DNA of 64,000 nucleotides, from positions 62,001 to 126,000 of the forward strand of contig MU839123.1 in assembly GCA_030685235.1 (NCBI GenBank), given 5' to 3'. This stretch comes from Copromyces sp. CBS 386.78. Its lineage: Eukaryota; Ascomycota; Sordariomycetes; Sordariales; Sordariaceae. Below are positions 41,638 through 53,103 of the stretch, piece by piece. Every line of letters starts with the position of its first letter. The stretch's first letter is position 1. The notes beneath the pieces were generated by a model. That model saw only the letters and a list, made by a program, of their open reading frames with translations, was not told the origin of the DNA and searched no databases. The translations under genes and the position numbers were made by a program.

Positions 41638-44600
41638 GGTCGAGGATTTGAGCTTCGTTCTTCGTGGTTCGGGCTTCGGGCTACATCGAAGGGACGTCGG
41701 TAAGGACAAAGATGGTGTGTTATGCCCGTGTGGTAGTCAATGGCTTGGGTAGGTATGATGACGAGCTGTTGAAGTCGTTGCCGAATTGTTGTGTGGATGT
41801 TGTTTGCTGGAAGAACAGGGAAATTGTGGGGGACCCTGAATTGCGTAATCAATTGTATTTCAGCGAGTTGTCCGGTGTAAAAGGCCACATGTTTCGATCC
41901 AATGTCTTGAAGGACCTGACGGGCAGCCTGACGCTTGTAACGAATGGTATTTCGAGATGGGATGGAATAGTTTGTTGTTTCTGTAGTATCGTTCACTTTT
42001 CTCTGGTCTTTCCAGAAGCTACACCCACAATCACATGAAAGAGAAATGGTCCAGCGAGGGGGAGGGGGGTACTGTAGCTTGGACGCGGTTCTCGGAGGAG
42101 CAAGTGGCACGGGCATCGATGTTTGAGAGTCCCACCTTTTGGCGATCCAGGAACACCTCACGGCGTGGGCGACAAGGTTCGTGCCGGGCTCAGTGAGGCC
42201 GCATGGGCCACTGTACCTACCTAGCGCCACTGCACTGCAGGGCGCCGCTATCCAGTGCTGAGCCGTGCAATCTTCAGCCACAGGGCATCATTGAGGTGTT
42301 TCGTGAGAACCTACAGGTAACTTCACGACATGACAAAGATATCTGGGTGTATCATGGTGGCTGAATGGGGCCCCTCCAGCAAGCCTGAAGTCAAGTTCAT
42401 CACCCGGATGCGTAGAGGTAAGAGACCGGGTACTCAAGCCTTTTGTCCAGCAAGGTTGCATGAATGCCAGTGTCCGAGGAGCATCCCTACAACCCGCCTA
42501 CCTTACCGCACTACGGGAGGTATGTTCTCAGCCCTTCGGTCAACTCGCCGAAACCCATCTGCACCCTCCGAGATGAGGCTCTGGGGGACATTTCGGTTAC
42601 TTGGTAGTATCGGGTGATTGCTTGAAGTGGCTGATGATGGCTTTGCTCACGCTCATGTCGGGAGATAACACCACCTTTCAGGAGGTCAAGTTGCCATCCA
42701 AGGTCTCGAGGCCCGAGCCGTATCGCGGTTGAAAGACATCCGGGTTGTGGTGACAAACCTCAACGAAGAGTCCAATGTTTCATGTCGCACCCACCACGGT
42801 ATTCTCAAATATCATATCAGAAGGCCATACAACCTGCTTCAAAAAGAGTATTCAAGCAGAAAGAATGTTTATAAGGCCCTGATCGGCTCAAACTGCTTCA
42901 TGAGCAGCATGAAAGCTGTTCAAGGATATTCTACACCAGTAGGGCTGTGCCTCATTTTTTTTTTACCAAAACGCTTTCCTTCTTCGAGAGGGGCACGGGC
43001 GCTGATATGCTATTCAAAGCGATAGCGCCTTGGTTAGCTTCCTTAGCAACTTTTTACTCATATACCGATTTTGCGAGCTCGGACCACTACTGCCACGCGA
43101 TTGCCAAGCACAGTCTTAACCAATAAAATCGATTGATTCTGAACTTTTTGGTGCAAAAACTGACAATTTCATACTGGACGTCCGACCTCCCAGTATAGCC
43201 TCCAGTTTGGGACTTATTGAATACTTTTGAAGAAAGCCAAACCTACCCCATGTCACCCGAGTACCAAAACCCCCATACTGCTCCTATACTGCTCCCAGAA
43301 CAGTTTGAGCCGATCAGGGCCTAGAGGTAATGAAGTCGGAGTGAACCGAGAGAGCACAACCCTATAGCACCTCAAAACCTACCTAACCCCGAGCGACAAG
43401 CCGTACACGTGTAGCTGTCGACCGTTGACAGTGGCTCCGACTTTGAGACGCCGTGCCCGGCCAATCGGAAGCCGACAGTGTGTCGCTGTCCGCGCCCTAC
43501 TGTAGCCCCCGCCCCAAGGAACCGGGTTCGGCGGCCGTGCTCTTCCGGAATTCAGCCGCCTGGGCCCGACGACACTCATCGCGATCGCTGAGTGTTCGCT
43601 GGTCGTCGGAGCAGTGGAGCACAGTGAATTACACTCCGACCGAAGTGGTTGCCAACCGCCTGCAAGCGAGACGCCAAGTGAGCGAGAGATTCTCGACATG
43701 AGTGTGGTCATCAATGGATGAGATGGAATATGTTTTGTAAACAAAGCAGCACAGACACCTTCCCGAACAACAACTTTTAGTTGGTCAGCATTGGAGATAC
43801 AGCATAAAGATTCAGTCGCCCAACAGCATGTCATAGTGTATGTAAGATGGTGATAACACGGCCTGTTATGACCTTGCAACAAGATTTTTCTACGCGATAC
43901 CACTTCGGTGGGCCGATGACGTTAACGACTTTCACACCGAGCCAGGAAGCAGCAACAAGGACAAAACACTTTGCAATTTCCACACCTCGGTCTGCCGATC
44001 TGCCGTTCGTCTTTCATAACATCGGAATGGCTTCAAAAGTTTTGCTAGCCGTGCCAACCTCGCAAGTTTTATACGGCCCTCTATCACTTGCAGATGTAAG
44101 CACACCGCACCTGCTGTCAGACTTCTCTTCTGTGGGGTTCAACTCAAGACAAAAGCCTCGAGATGAGAGGTTGACAGTTCCGTCCATGCGGCAGTGGCGT
44201 TGGGATAAGGTCAGACTAAGTAGAACAGTGTGGATGCGCGGTAGATCGGATCACACTTCATTCAGCTTGTCAGCGCCGGAGGAGACTGCAGAGCGGCGAA
44301 CGGAGCGACGTCGTCCAGCCATCCAGCCCCTCTGCTAACCAAGGAAAGGAAATGAAAGGAAAAATACGTCGTGAGGGGCTACAGACGCCCAGAAACACAT
44401 CACAGCGAGCGCTTTTCGGAAGGAAAATAATAACAAAAATGGCATGGCTGGGAAAATGGAAACAGCAGGCGCCAACGCTACCTGACAACTTGACAACATT
44501 CGACCAAGCTTCTCTGCCAAGTTCCGTCTAATGTTTAGGTGGTCCCCCCTCGTAACAAAGGAGCATCCAGTCCGTATCAGGAACCCACTTGCAGTAATCA

Positions 44601-46451
44601 TATGTATCCTCACAAACCCGATCGAGCCATGAAGCTCAATGAGGAGGCTGTGAACCTGCAGTGGCAGCTTTAGCACGTGCGATTGGTCGATTGAAACACG
44701 AACGAAGCATCAGATTCTCACAAAGTACGAAGCCGCGGGGAGCCTGAGGCCCGCGCGTCTCTCGGGTACGGTTGATGCTGAGTGGGAGATCCCAAAAGCC
44801 AAAGGTTCCCTCTTCGGCTGCAGTCCAATACTGTACTGGTTTGTTTGTTAGATCCAACTGGTCCCTTTCGTTCTATAGCAAATGTACGATCTTACTTTAT
44901 ATATGCTATTTTCAATTTTGTTAATGCCCTTCTAGTTCGTATTTACGTAGCCATTACGTTTTGCCCTTGTGAGGTTTGGGACAGTTTGCGATAGATCTTG
45001 TCCAGAAGAAACAAACCAGTATTAGATTGTACTGCTGTCGTGAAACCATCTCCTCTTTGGGCAAGGCATCCCGTCCCCTCCAACGCCTAGGGGAGGTGCC
45101 GTGGCGGCAGTCAAGCACCGTCATGGTTTCCCGCGTCTTCTCTGGTGGCCGTTTCAGCTTTTGCGAGCCGCAGAGGTTTCCAATCCTGGTGGGTTCGTCG
45201 GATGTCTTTGCTGATGAGTCTTGGCGCTTGGAGTCTGGGTTTTTGGATGAACCTTGGCGGCTCCCAGGCACTCGTCTGAAAGAGATGACAGCTGCACCTT
45301 ATCCACCAGCACCAAAAAAATGAAGCTCCCTGGCCCTTGTCGTAGGCGTCCACTTGCGCCATGTTGGTCCGATCAACAGAGGCTAAAGAGCGCCGCAACA
45401 ACAACAACCCCCACCCCTGTATGCCGTCTCGCCGTAATAACCCACTGAATACGATCAATACGGGCCAGTGCCGTCATGATGCCAGGGTAAGTTACCACAT
45501 TGGGTACAAGCGAGGCAAGGAAACTCCAGCTTCGTCCGACCAATCCAGACCGCAAAACCACACAAGTTGGAAGAAGAAGGATCTAGGGAGATCCAGGAGA
45601 TCAAAAGAAAATCCCATCTGTATTTCATGTACGTACCTCCCTACACACTTCAGACCACAATGCTCCGTGGAGGGAAAAGGCAGGAACAACTTGTGAACAA
45701 CACTCAAAAGGCAACTGTGTAAAGAACAGAAGAAGGAAAGAAAGATAGCAAAAAAATCTCAGCCCCTGTGGTCGTTGTCTCGGTAGTGCAACGTTAGCCA
45801 GGTAAGCATCAGCAAGCCCTTCCTTCCCTCAACCTTTCTGTGAGTTGCCCTTTCTCCGCCAACTTCAGGTTTTCTGTCCCACCTCGCCCGCCATCGTCAA
45901 CCAGTCTGAGCTCTGTGATGGCTCACGGCTTTTCCTCCCCCCCCCCCAGGCTCCCTTCCCCCTCCCTTCCCGTTGGACTCGGGGGGTCTTGCCCTGTTTT
46001 ACGTCTTGTCTTGCTTAGGTGGCTTCCACTTGATTCGAACGGTACGAGACAAGTACTGGTCGTTATTTCCGTTCTGCATCATCTTCCTGAACAAGTTACA
46101 AGAAAGATACCGAGTCGGGACGATCACAGTGCTTACAAGTCGATGCAGGACGACCGCACTAAAATAGTCTCCATTGACTCTTGCTGCAATCAAAGTTCTC
46201 TTCTCGTGGAGTCGGTCTCAAGCTTTTGAGTTTCAAGTTCTGCAGCTTCTTGGTACCTTGACCGCAACCTTCACTCTCCAGGAACAAAACCCAGCCCTGA
46301 CGAGACTCCAGAACGGCCCCATCAGCCAACAGCTTGCAGACGATTCCATAGGGCAGCCGCTGTTGATCGCCACACATCACCACCGTTGACCATCTCCATT
46401 TGCTGCAGGACAAGGCCGCCCAGACTTCCTCTCTTTCCTCGGCAAGCCACC
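41638..46451. other. Largest gene-free stretch of the island
   Basis: About 4.8 kb lies between the divergent starts of the dolichol kinase and the mucin-like gene. Many short open frames exist on both strands (for example 43379-43903 minus and 43847-44338 plus). None carries a recognisable motif and all overlap others. GTACCTACCTAG at 42213-42224 and ACCTACCTAACC at 43377-43388 belong to the recurring motif. A run of about a dozen C lies near 45940. Pyrimidine-rich sequence from 45.8 kb suggests a long promoter or leader for the mucin-like gene. No tRNA or 5S gene was seen. Confidence 0.45.
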
Positions 46452-47978
46452 ATGGGACCGAACAAAACCCACGATATGCCCCCTCCCGGAGCCTCGCTTC
46501 TTCCCATTGACGTTGAGAAAGCGGCATCGGAAGACGCAAGGACACGCGAGACGAGACCAGAAGAGGACCAGAGACTACCAACCAACACCAACACCGACAA
46601 CAACAAGATGACTCCGTCGAGGCGCGCTCTCCTGAGCGTCACCCTGTGCCTCTTGTTCTTCTTCGGCTTGACATCGGCCGGGCCGTCAAGATGGCAGCAG
46701 AGGGTTCAGTGCCGTGAGGGACATGCTTCGCCACAGGGTGAAAACTTCCAGTCCATGGTGGATGCGGCATCGCCAGACTCCCTTCACAACATCCTTCACA
46801 AGACCTTCCCTGGGCGGTTCCAGCACGGAGTATGGGAGTCGGAGAAGCAAGCCATCGAGGCCGTTCACCGGGACAACGCCCCTCTTGCGACAGCCATCTT
46901 GCGCATGGCCAAGCGTGATGACTCAAACACCACCATCGCTTCGACAACTCAGCAACCTACTCCTTCTTCGGCCTCATCCAGCGCTCAGGCTACTTCGTCG
47001 TCGAGCTCCGCGCCGCAGGTCATCAGCTCTTCATCGAGTGAACCTGCGCCTGAGCCGTCAACCACCAGCCAGGCTCCTCCTACCGTCATCACCACTACTT
47101 CGGCCACTTCGACCAAGTCAACATCCTCTTCTCCTCAACCAAGCCCCAGCTCCACTGGTACGTCCGTGAGCGAGAGTGAGAGAACTCTCGCTCCTTTGGC
47201 AACGTCGTCTTCTGTGTCTTCCGTGTCGTCTTCTGAGCCGTCTTCTGAAGCCGGAGTGTCTTCCACCACTTCTTCTTCCTCTGGTTCGTCGTCCACCTCA
47301 TCCAAATATTCTTCTTCTTCTCTTGAACCATCATCATCCACCTCACCCACCACTTCATCTTCTGATGTCGTGTCATCGGTGTCGATGACAGCGTCGTCCA
47401 CATCAGTTACGACCATTTCTTCTGGTTCGTCGTCCACGTCCATCTCACGTGCCATCTCTTCTTCTTTTTCGACGTCCTCCACATCCCGGGAAGTATCAGC
47501 TTCCTCGGTCACTGTGGGCTCGTCGGTGTTCCGTCTTGACTGTAAATTCCCATAAAACTCCCAACCCCTTCCCCTTCGAAGACACTCCAGTGTTCAAGGC
47601 TCGGCTCACCTTGCAACCCCTTGAGCTTCAACTAACACGGCACTCATAGTCTCCTCTACCACCTTGACCACCACCCCCAAGGCCAAGACCGTCGAGCCAC
47701 CTAAGACCACCTCGCAGCCTCAACAGCCCGATGAGCCCATGACCCCCAGCTCCAAGGTCATCGTCCAGACTTTGACCTCGACCTCGGACGGCGTTGAGAT
47801 TGTCGTCACCCAGACCAGCACCGTCCGCGTTGACCCGGCTCCTACAGCGGGCACCGGCACCAAGGCTTCTCCCAGCCTTCAGAATGCGGGTTCTTCTCTC
47901 CAGCCATCAGGCCGCTGGCTGATGATCGTTGAGGCTGTCGTGTTGGGAGCGCTGTTGATCTTCTTCGTGCTTGCTTGA
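46452..47978 (+). CDS. Ser/Thr-rich mucin-like surface protein
   Basis: Two exons, 46452-47541 and 47650-47978, give 472 residues. The donor is T|GTAAAT and the acceptor CATAG, with CTAAC 16 bases before the exon. The ATG at 46452 has a good context. A second ATG at 46608 would place a clean signal peptide (MTPSRRALLSVTLCLLFFFG) at the very start; from 46452 the same hydrophobic stretch sits at residues about 59-75. A short globular part (QSMVDAASPDSLHNILHKTFPGRF) precedes more than 200 Ser/Thr/Pro-rich residues with Ser runs, typical of heavily O-mannosylated wall proteins. A more ordered segment (SSKVIVQTLTSTSDGVEIVVTQTSTVRV) leads to a final hydrophobic segment (WLMIVEAVVLGALLIFFVLA) that ends the protein. 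With no cytoplasmic tail, that end suits a GPI signal better than a Wsc-type sensor. The exact function is unknown. Confidence 0.82.
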
Positions 47979-49252
47979 ACTTGAGCGCGATTGAAGTTTC
48001 CTTGTTGTTTGGGTCTTGCGAATTTTGGTTCTGGTTTTTGGCTTCCCTTGACCTTTCAGGTTTTCGTCTCGTTTGCTTTAGCACTGCATTGCGTCGGTTA
48101 CTTACGTCTACGTCACTTTACATTCTTTTCTGTCGTTCTTGCATACCGGGGTTCAGAACAACACACACATATGCATACACATGCATTCATTTCCGCGACG
48201 GTGTCAACGCGCCCGCAATGTATGACCACATTCTTTTTTTTCTTTGTGATCAAAAGGGCAATTGGCTGCTACTCTTGATGACAAAAGTGGGAGGAGGAAT
48301 GTTGGTATAGGAAAGGAATTATGTATAGATTTTTTTGGTTTGGCTATCTACACTACGATGTGGGAATGAGGAGACTTGGAAAGCCTGGTCTGTATGATGT
48401 GCAAGACAAAAGGGGCGAGATGAGTTATCGCTGGGAGATGTTCACGAAGTCAAATGGATGGATATAGGTATATATATAGGAACGGACAACATGCGTACAT
48501 ACACACATACCGCTGGGTAGATGGGAAGATGTTGTTTTTGATGGAATAATGGAATGAATTAGACATGAAAAACTGGTTACCAGCAAGGGAATGAGACTTG
48601 CACCATGATACGCACTCTTGAATGTAAAACCAGACCAATGTCTACCGGTAACAAAAGGCACAAAACTCGAGAGCAAAAGGAAACAGGCTCAAGAGAACTT
48701 GGGGTCAATCAGAACAGCTGAGGTTGACATCCCGCACGCAAGAACGTAAGATGGGTGAAGAATGAGTTTTGATTGGTATCATGACAGTGTTAAAAATAGA
48801 CACTTTCGTATACTGCTGCAGCCTCTCGGGGCATTCCCTCCCACAACCCCATCAAAAGTCTGGGACAATGACATGCCAAAGCCTGGCGAGAACATATCTC
48901 CAGATCCACCCTTGTCGGCTTGGATTCCTCCAGCAGTACCCGGGAGCCGTCTTGCCGTCTTGCCACCTGCTTCCCATCCACCAGGCTTATGAGTATCGGG
49001 TAATCAGCTTTCCTCTGCTCTTTCCCCCGCTCGTCTCTCTTGTCTCTTCTCGTATTGTTCTTGGTATCTGGCATGCCAGCGGATGCCATGCTTTTCCGGA
49101 CAGTGACCGGCTGAGGTCGCGAGCATTCCACATTCCACACACCACATTCCCGCCTGAGCCTCCTGGCGGTGATTGTTCCCTTCGTCTCTTTGCTAACTTT
49201 TCCGTCGTCTTCCTGCTTGCCCTTCTTCCCCATCTTCATGCTCATTCCTTGC
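47979..49252. other. Intergenic between convergent genes
   Basis: About 1.3 kb between the 3' ends of the mucin-like gene and the FAM32A-like gene. The CT-rich 3' end and TATA-like repeats near 48465-48480 are not clearly functional. No gene is seen. Confidence 0.5.
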
Positions 49253-49848
49253 TTAACCAGGTCCAATCTTGGGCATATCATGATGCTCGCTCAAGCGCGA
49301 CAGGTGCGCGTTTAACTCCTCAACGCGCTGCTTATGTGTCTTGAGGAGCTCGGGGCGGACGCGGCCGGATTCGGTCATTTCTTTTAGCTATGTTGTTTAT
49401 GTGACTTGGTTAGCCTCCTCAATTCTCCATAGGTAATCAAGCCGTAAGTAGGTAGGAAAGGGCTGTATTGGATTGGACATTGAGGGAAAATACATACCCT
49501 CTTCCTCTTGGCCTCCAAAAACCTCCTCTCTGCCTCGGTTTTCGTCTCTTCTTCTCCTTCTTCTTCTCTTTCCTGACTTTGACTTGTCCTTCGTTCCCTC
49601 TGCTCTACATCTGCGTCTGCACTGCTGCCCTCTCTAAGTTGTAGTTGCTTCTTCTCCGCCTCGTTATCGTCGTTATCGTTCGTTACTGGCGACTTGTTGT
49701 TGTCGTCTCCGGTCGATAGGTTCTTCTCCAGGTCCGTCTTCTTGTCCTTATTCTTCTTCTTATGTTTCTTGACTTTACCCCCGGGCCCAGCTACGCCCTT
49801 GAGCTTGAGAGGCCCGCGGGCAACGCTGGTGTAGTCGTCTGAGGGCAT
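49253..49848 (-). CDS. FAM32A-like small basic protein
   Basis: Two exons, 49848-49498 and 49387-49253, give 161 residues. The N-terminus has the family start pattern ([13 protein letters not shown] followed by a Lys-rich [13 protein letters not shown]). A charged, disordered middle follows. The second exon carries the conserved end, [30 protein letters not shown], closely matching the [25 protein letters not shown] end of human FAM32A. Human FAM32A sits in the catalytic spliceosome, where its C-terminus reaches the 5' splice site. A similar role here is inference from that conserved tail. The intron is GT-AG. The same frame is open upstream of 49848, but [17 protein letters not shown] marks the family start. 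Confidence 0.9.
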
Positions 49849-51617
49849 CGTTGTGAGGCCGAAGGCGGGCGCACGTCGCGCGCGCACGTGGCTCGAAGGT
49901 GGGCTGTTGTAATGGTACTGTGGGAAGTTGGGAGTTCCCGGTCGCAATTTGGATCTGCGCTGTGTCGCGAATTGGATGGTGGGTGATTGATTCGTAGACG
50001 GACTTCGGTCGCGTACGTAATACAAATATGGATGGACGAAGGATGATTGTGAAGAGTTGTATTTGTTCAGCTATGGATGGGATTTGCAACTGGGTCGTCG
50101 AGGTTCTCGTCGATTCTCTGATGAAACCGACGAGGGCCAGGACGGACAGCGACCGCTTGGCGTGATGGTGTGGAGCCAACTCGCTGCGTCGCTGCTGCAT
50201 TGCATTGCCGGAGGCAGGTGGCCGTGTGGCATGACGGCAGGCAACTTCTGCAGGTGCAGCTTCTGGCTTTCTGCAAGCCACGGGCTATCCAGAGCCACCA
50301 CACGAAAGCCACTGCACTGTGCTCACCAGCCACAACTCCACCCAAAAATGGTCTAGCCCCAGAAGCCCCACTAGGAAATCCGTGTGTGGACCAGTGGGGC
50401 GCTTCCCCCAACAGTGAGGGTATAAAAGAACCTTCAGCTGCCGTCCTTTTGCACCTTTTTTCTTCTTTTTCTTCCTTAGATCAAAAAGTATACACGAAGC
50501 TGCCACGACCTTCACTAGAACCAACGGTGTCGAGTTGCCTGGGGTCCTCTTTAGGACTCCGCGCTTCGGAGATAGATATTCCTTGATAGGAAGTTTCACG
50601 CCCTTTCCACTATGGGCGATGAAGTGCTGATAGATTGGAGACATTCCCACACCACTTGTCAAGTGTTATTCTGCTTGTCCAAGTTGATACGATCTGGGGG
50701 GTAATACTTTATGACCACTTTCGCATATGACGCTCATGCTAAGAGCTAACTGCCGACTGCCTGGTTCGCATTTTGTGATTGCAGTGAGTGTCGCTGTGTT
50801 CATTGACATTCCGTGTCTGCTGCTGTCACTGAAGTTTGTTCCTCGAGTGCAGATTTTTGGTGTCTACGATCCAAAGCGGTCCGTGCATCTGATCACCACT
50901 TTCTGTCCCGAGGACCAACCTCCAGGACTTGGAGTTTACGATGCATGCCCCAATATCTGTTCATGATGACGTGCAGGCGTATCCCGCCAAATGCGTTTGT
51001 TTTGATATTATTCGTCCGTTGAACTTCCTCAGACTCGAAGCCACATTCACCACTCGATGCTCTTAATTTCACGGTCTCAGTCCTCTTCAGGAACCTCACC
51101 ACTGATGGCGTGGATTGTTCCCAGATGACGATGCGAAATGTACGGGCGTGCTCTCAAATCCGCCGAGCACATGGCTTCGATCGTCATCCGTTCGGCCTTC
51201 CGGCTTGGGCAGCAGCTGAGGAAGTGAGACACTAACAACCGGTTCGGAATGCGGGCAATGTCTTCCCATTCCACAACCACCACCACCGGCGGCCGAGATG
51301 GCTGGCGAGAAATGCTTCCGGGCTGTGCTCTCGGTCAGCAATGAGTGTAAACACCGCACATGGCACTCAAGTGAGCGAAGAACAAGATCACAACGACAAG
51401 TGGTTGCGGTATAAGACCTTAAACGATGGTGAGCGTTTCATACTCCTCCTTCTTGCTTTCCCTCTCTCCATCCCATCGTTCCACAACGACCAGTCACTCG
51501 TTTCTCCAGTGAGCCCTCGATCAAACAGTCTCCCATAATCTCAAGTTTCTGTTTCTCTGTCCTCTCAGCTTTTGCATATCAACCCCAAATATCTCTTTGA
51601 TCACTTCCACAAACAAA
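49849..51617. promoter_or_regulatory. Divergent intergenic region with a canonical TATA box
   Basis: About 1.8 kb between FAM32A-like and GPI-type genes. TATAAAAG at 50421-50428 (+) is followed by a CT-rich tract (about 50448-50478), an arrangement typical of highly transcribed fungal promoters. No convincing ORF follows within 300 bases. A short frame at 50727-50966 is unrecognised. The sequence could be the distal promoter and an intron-bearing leader of the gene at 51618, or a non-coding transcript. Confidence 0.45.
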
Positions 51618-52257
51618 ATGAAGTAAGTCAACCCACTCGCCCTCACAACACCAAGAAACCCACCCGGTCACTAACACACATCATCACAGCTCCTCGGGCG
51701 CTCCCGTATCAGCAGCCGCGGCTGTCATGTCCGCCGCTCCAGCCGCCGCCTCCCACGGCTCTCTCACCTCCGCCACCTTCTGGTCCTGCGACGCCGACAT
51801 GCCCATGGAAACCCAAACCGCTGCCCCCGTCTTCACCACCGAGTACTGCGTCACCCTACCTTCTCCCTGCCACCACGGCCCGGGCCCTTGCCACGCCACC
51901 TATACCGTCACCGAGGAGTGCACCGGCGACCGGGACTCGTGGACCCAGCCCACGGGCGTAGTTCCCCCCGGCTTCGTCGTCACCACCGTCACTGATTGCA
52001 ACGCTTGCCCCGGAGGGCCCACCCAGACCTTCACTGTGCCGGCTAATGGAGGACCTGCTGGTCCAACCGGTGTGGTACCTGCCCCAGGCCCGGGCCCTCA
52101 GCCGACGATGACTAGTGTTGTGGTTACGGTGCCCAGCCAGACTGGTGGGCAGATGCCCATTCAGACTGCTGGTGCACCACCCGCCAGGACGATGAGCTTG
52201 AAGACGAGTGTGGGATTGTTGGTTGGCGCCGCGTTGGCGTTGTTTAACTTTGCTTAG
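51618..52257 (+). CDS. Small GPI-type cell-wall protein
   Basis: Two exons: only five bases of coding sequence (51618-51622, ATGAA) before a perfect GTAAGT donor, then 51690-52257 after CACAG, with CTAAC in the intron. The product is 190 residues. It contains about eight Cys in FTTEYCVTLPSPC, GPGPCHATYTV, EECTG and TDCNACPGG segments. A Pro/Gly/Thr-rich linker leads to a C-terminal SLKTSVGLLVGAALALFNFA, a good GPI-attachment signal. The N-terminus (MNSSGAPVSAAAAVMSAAPAAASHG) is only a weak signal peptide, so an additional upstream exon is possible. The pattern is common among fungal wall and adhesin-like proteins. No specific function can be given. Confidence 0.75.
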
Positions 52258-53103
52258 GCAAAGCAAGCTTCCTCTGTTTCTTTTATTCGTTTTGAACAAC
52301 TTTCATTCTGGGTTTGGGTTTTTGCTTTTGGGTACACGCACAATTTTGGGACCTGGGTCTTCAGATTTAGTTTCATAAAGATTAGGACATGACTACAACA
52401 ATTGTTGTTCTGAGATGGTTAGCAGATCGGGTGTGATATTGTTGCGGTAGATTCTGTGGATGTGACCAAACCAAACCTCTAAGAGACATGCTGACTTCTA
52501 GTCGGCGGTAACACCATTCACGGCTATTCAGTGGTCTTTTCTAAAGTCCATGCGGTGAGTTCGAAATGACTGCTTCTTCAAACTCTGGTTACCTATGCTG
52601 ACGAGTCCTTGAGTCATTCCGCCAAAAGTTGGGATCAAAGCTGCATATGTCAACAAACCTTCAGGGGTTTGACATGTGAAGTAACAAAAGTTTACTACAT
52701 AAACAAAAGAACGAAAACATTAGCAAATAAACCGAGAGCCCAGAACGGGCTTACGCGGACAGCTACGTACTTACAGGCCCAGAACGCGTAGGCCTTATAC
52801 TCAGGGTATGTAAAAAACAAATAAAAAAAACAGCGGTGATTCGGCCAAGGTCACATTCACCTTCCTAATCCAGGTCAGTATAGAGTTGTTGGCCGCGCAA
52901 GCGCTGTCATCCTTCCCGTGCCGGGGGGGTGGGCATGGGGTAGCGGCTTACGCATACCTATAACTCAGTGTAAGTATCATGATTCGTACTCCTGATAAGC
53001 TTTCTGATCTGTTTCCGCTCTGCACATTGACATCCACACTAGTGTACGCTGCTCCTTTTTACCAAAGGCTTCATAAGCTGACGTTTGCTTTAACCTTTCC
53101 CAG
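52258..53103. other. Stretch before the ABC-transporter fragment
   Basis: About 0.85 kb where the 5' half of an ABC transporter would be expected. I find no transmembrane-domain coding sequence in any frame. CTGAC 22 bases before the CCCAG at 53103 suggests a genuine acceptor, but no upstream exon joins in frame convincingly. Confidence 0.5.

Noticed and set aside
43379..43903. 174-codon minus-strand frame in the 4.8-kb gap
   Set aside because: No motif and overlaps other equally long frames; likely chance.
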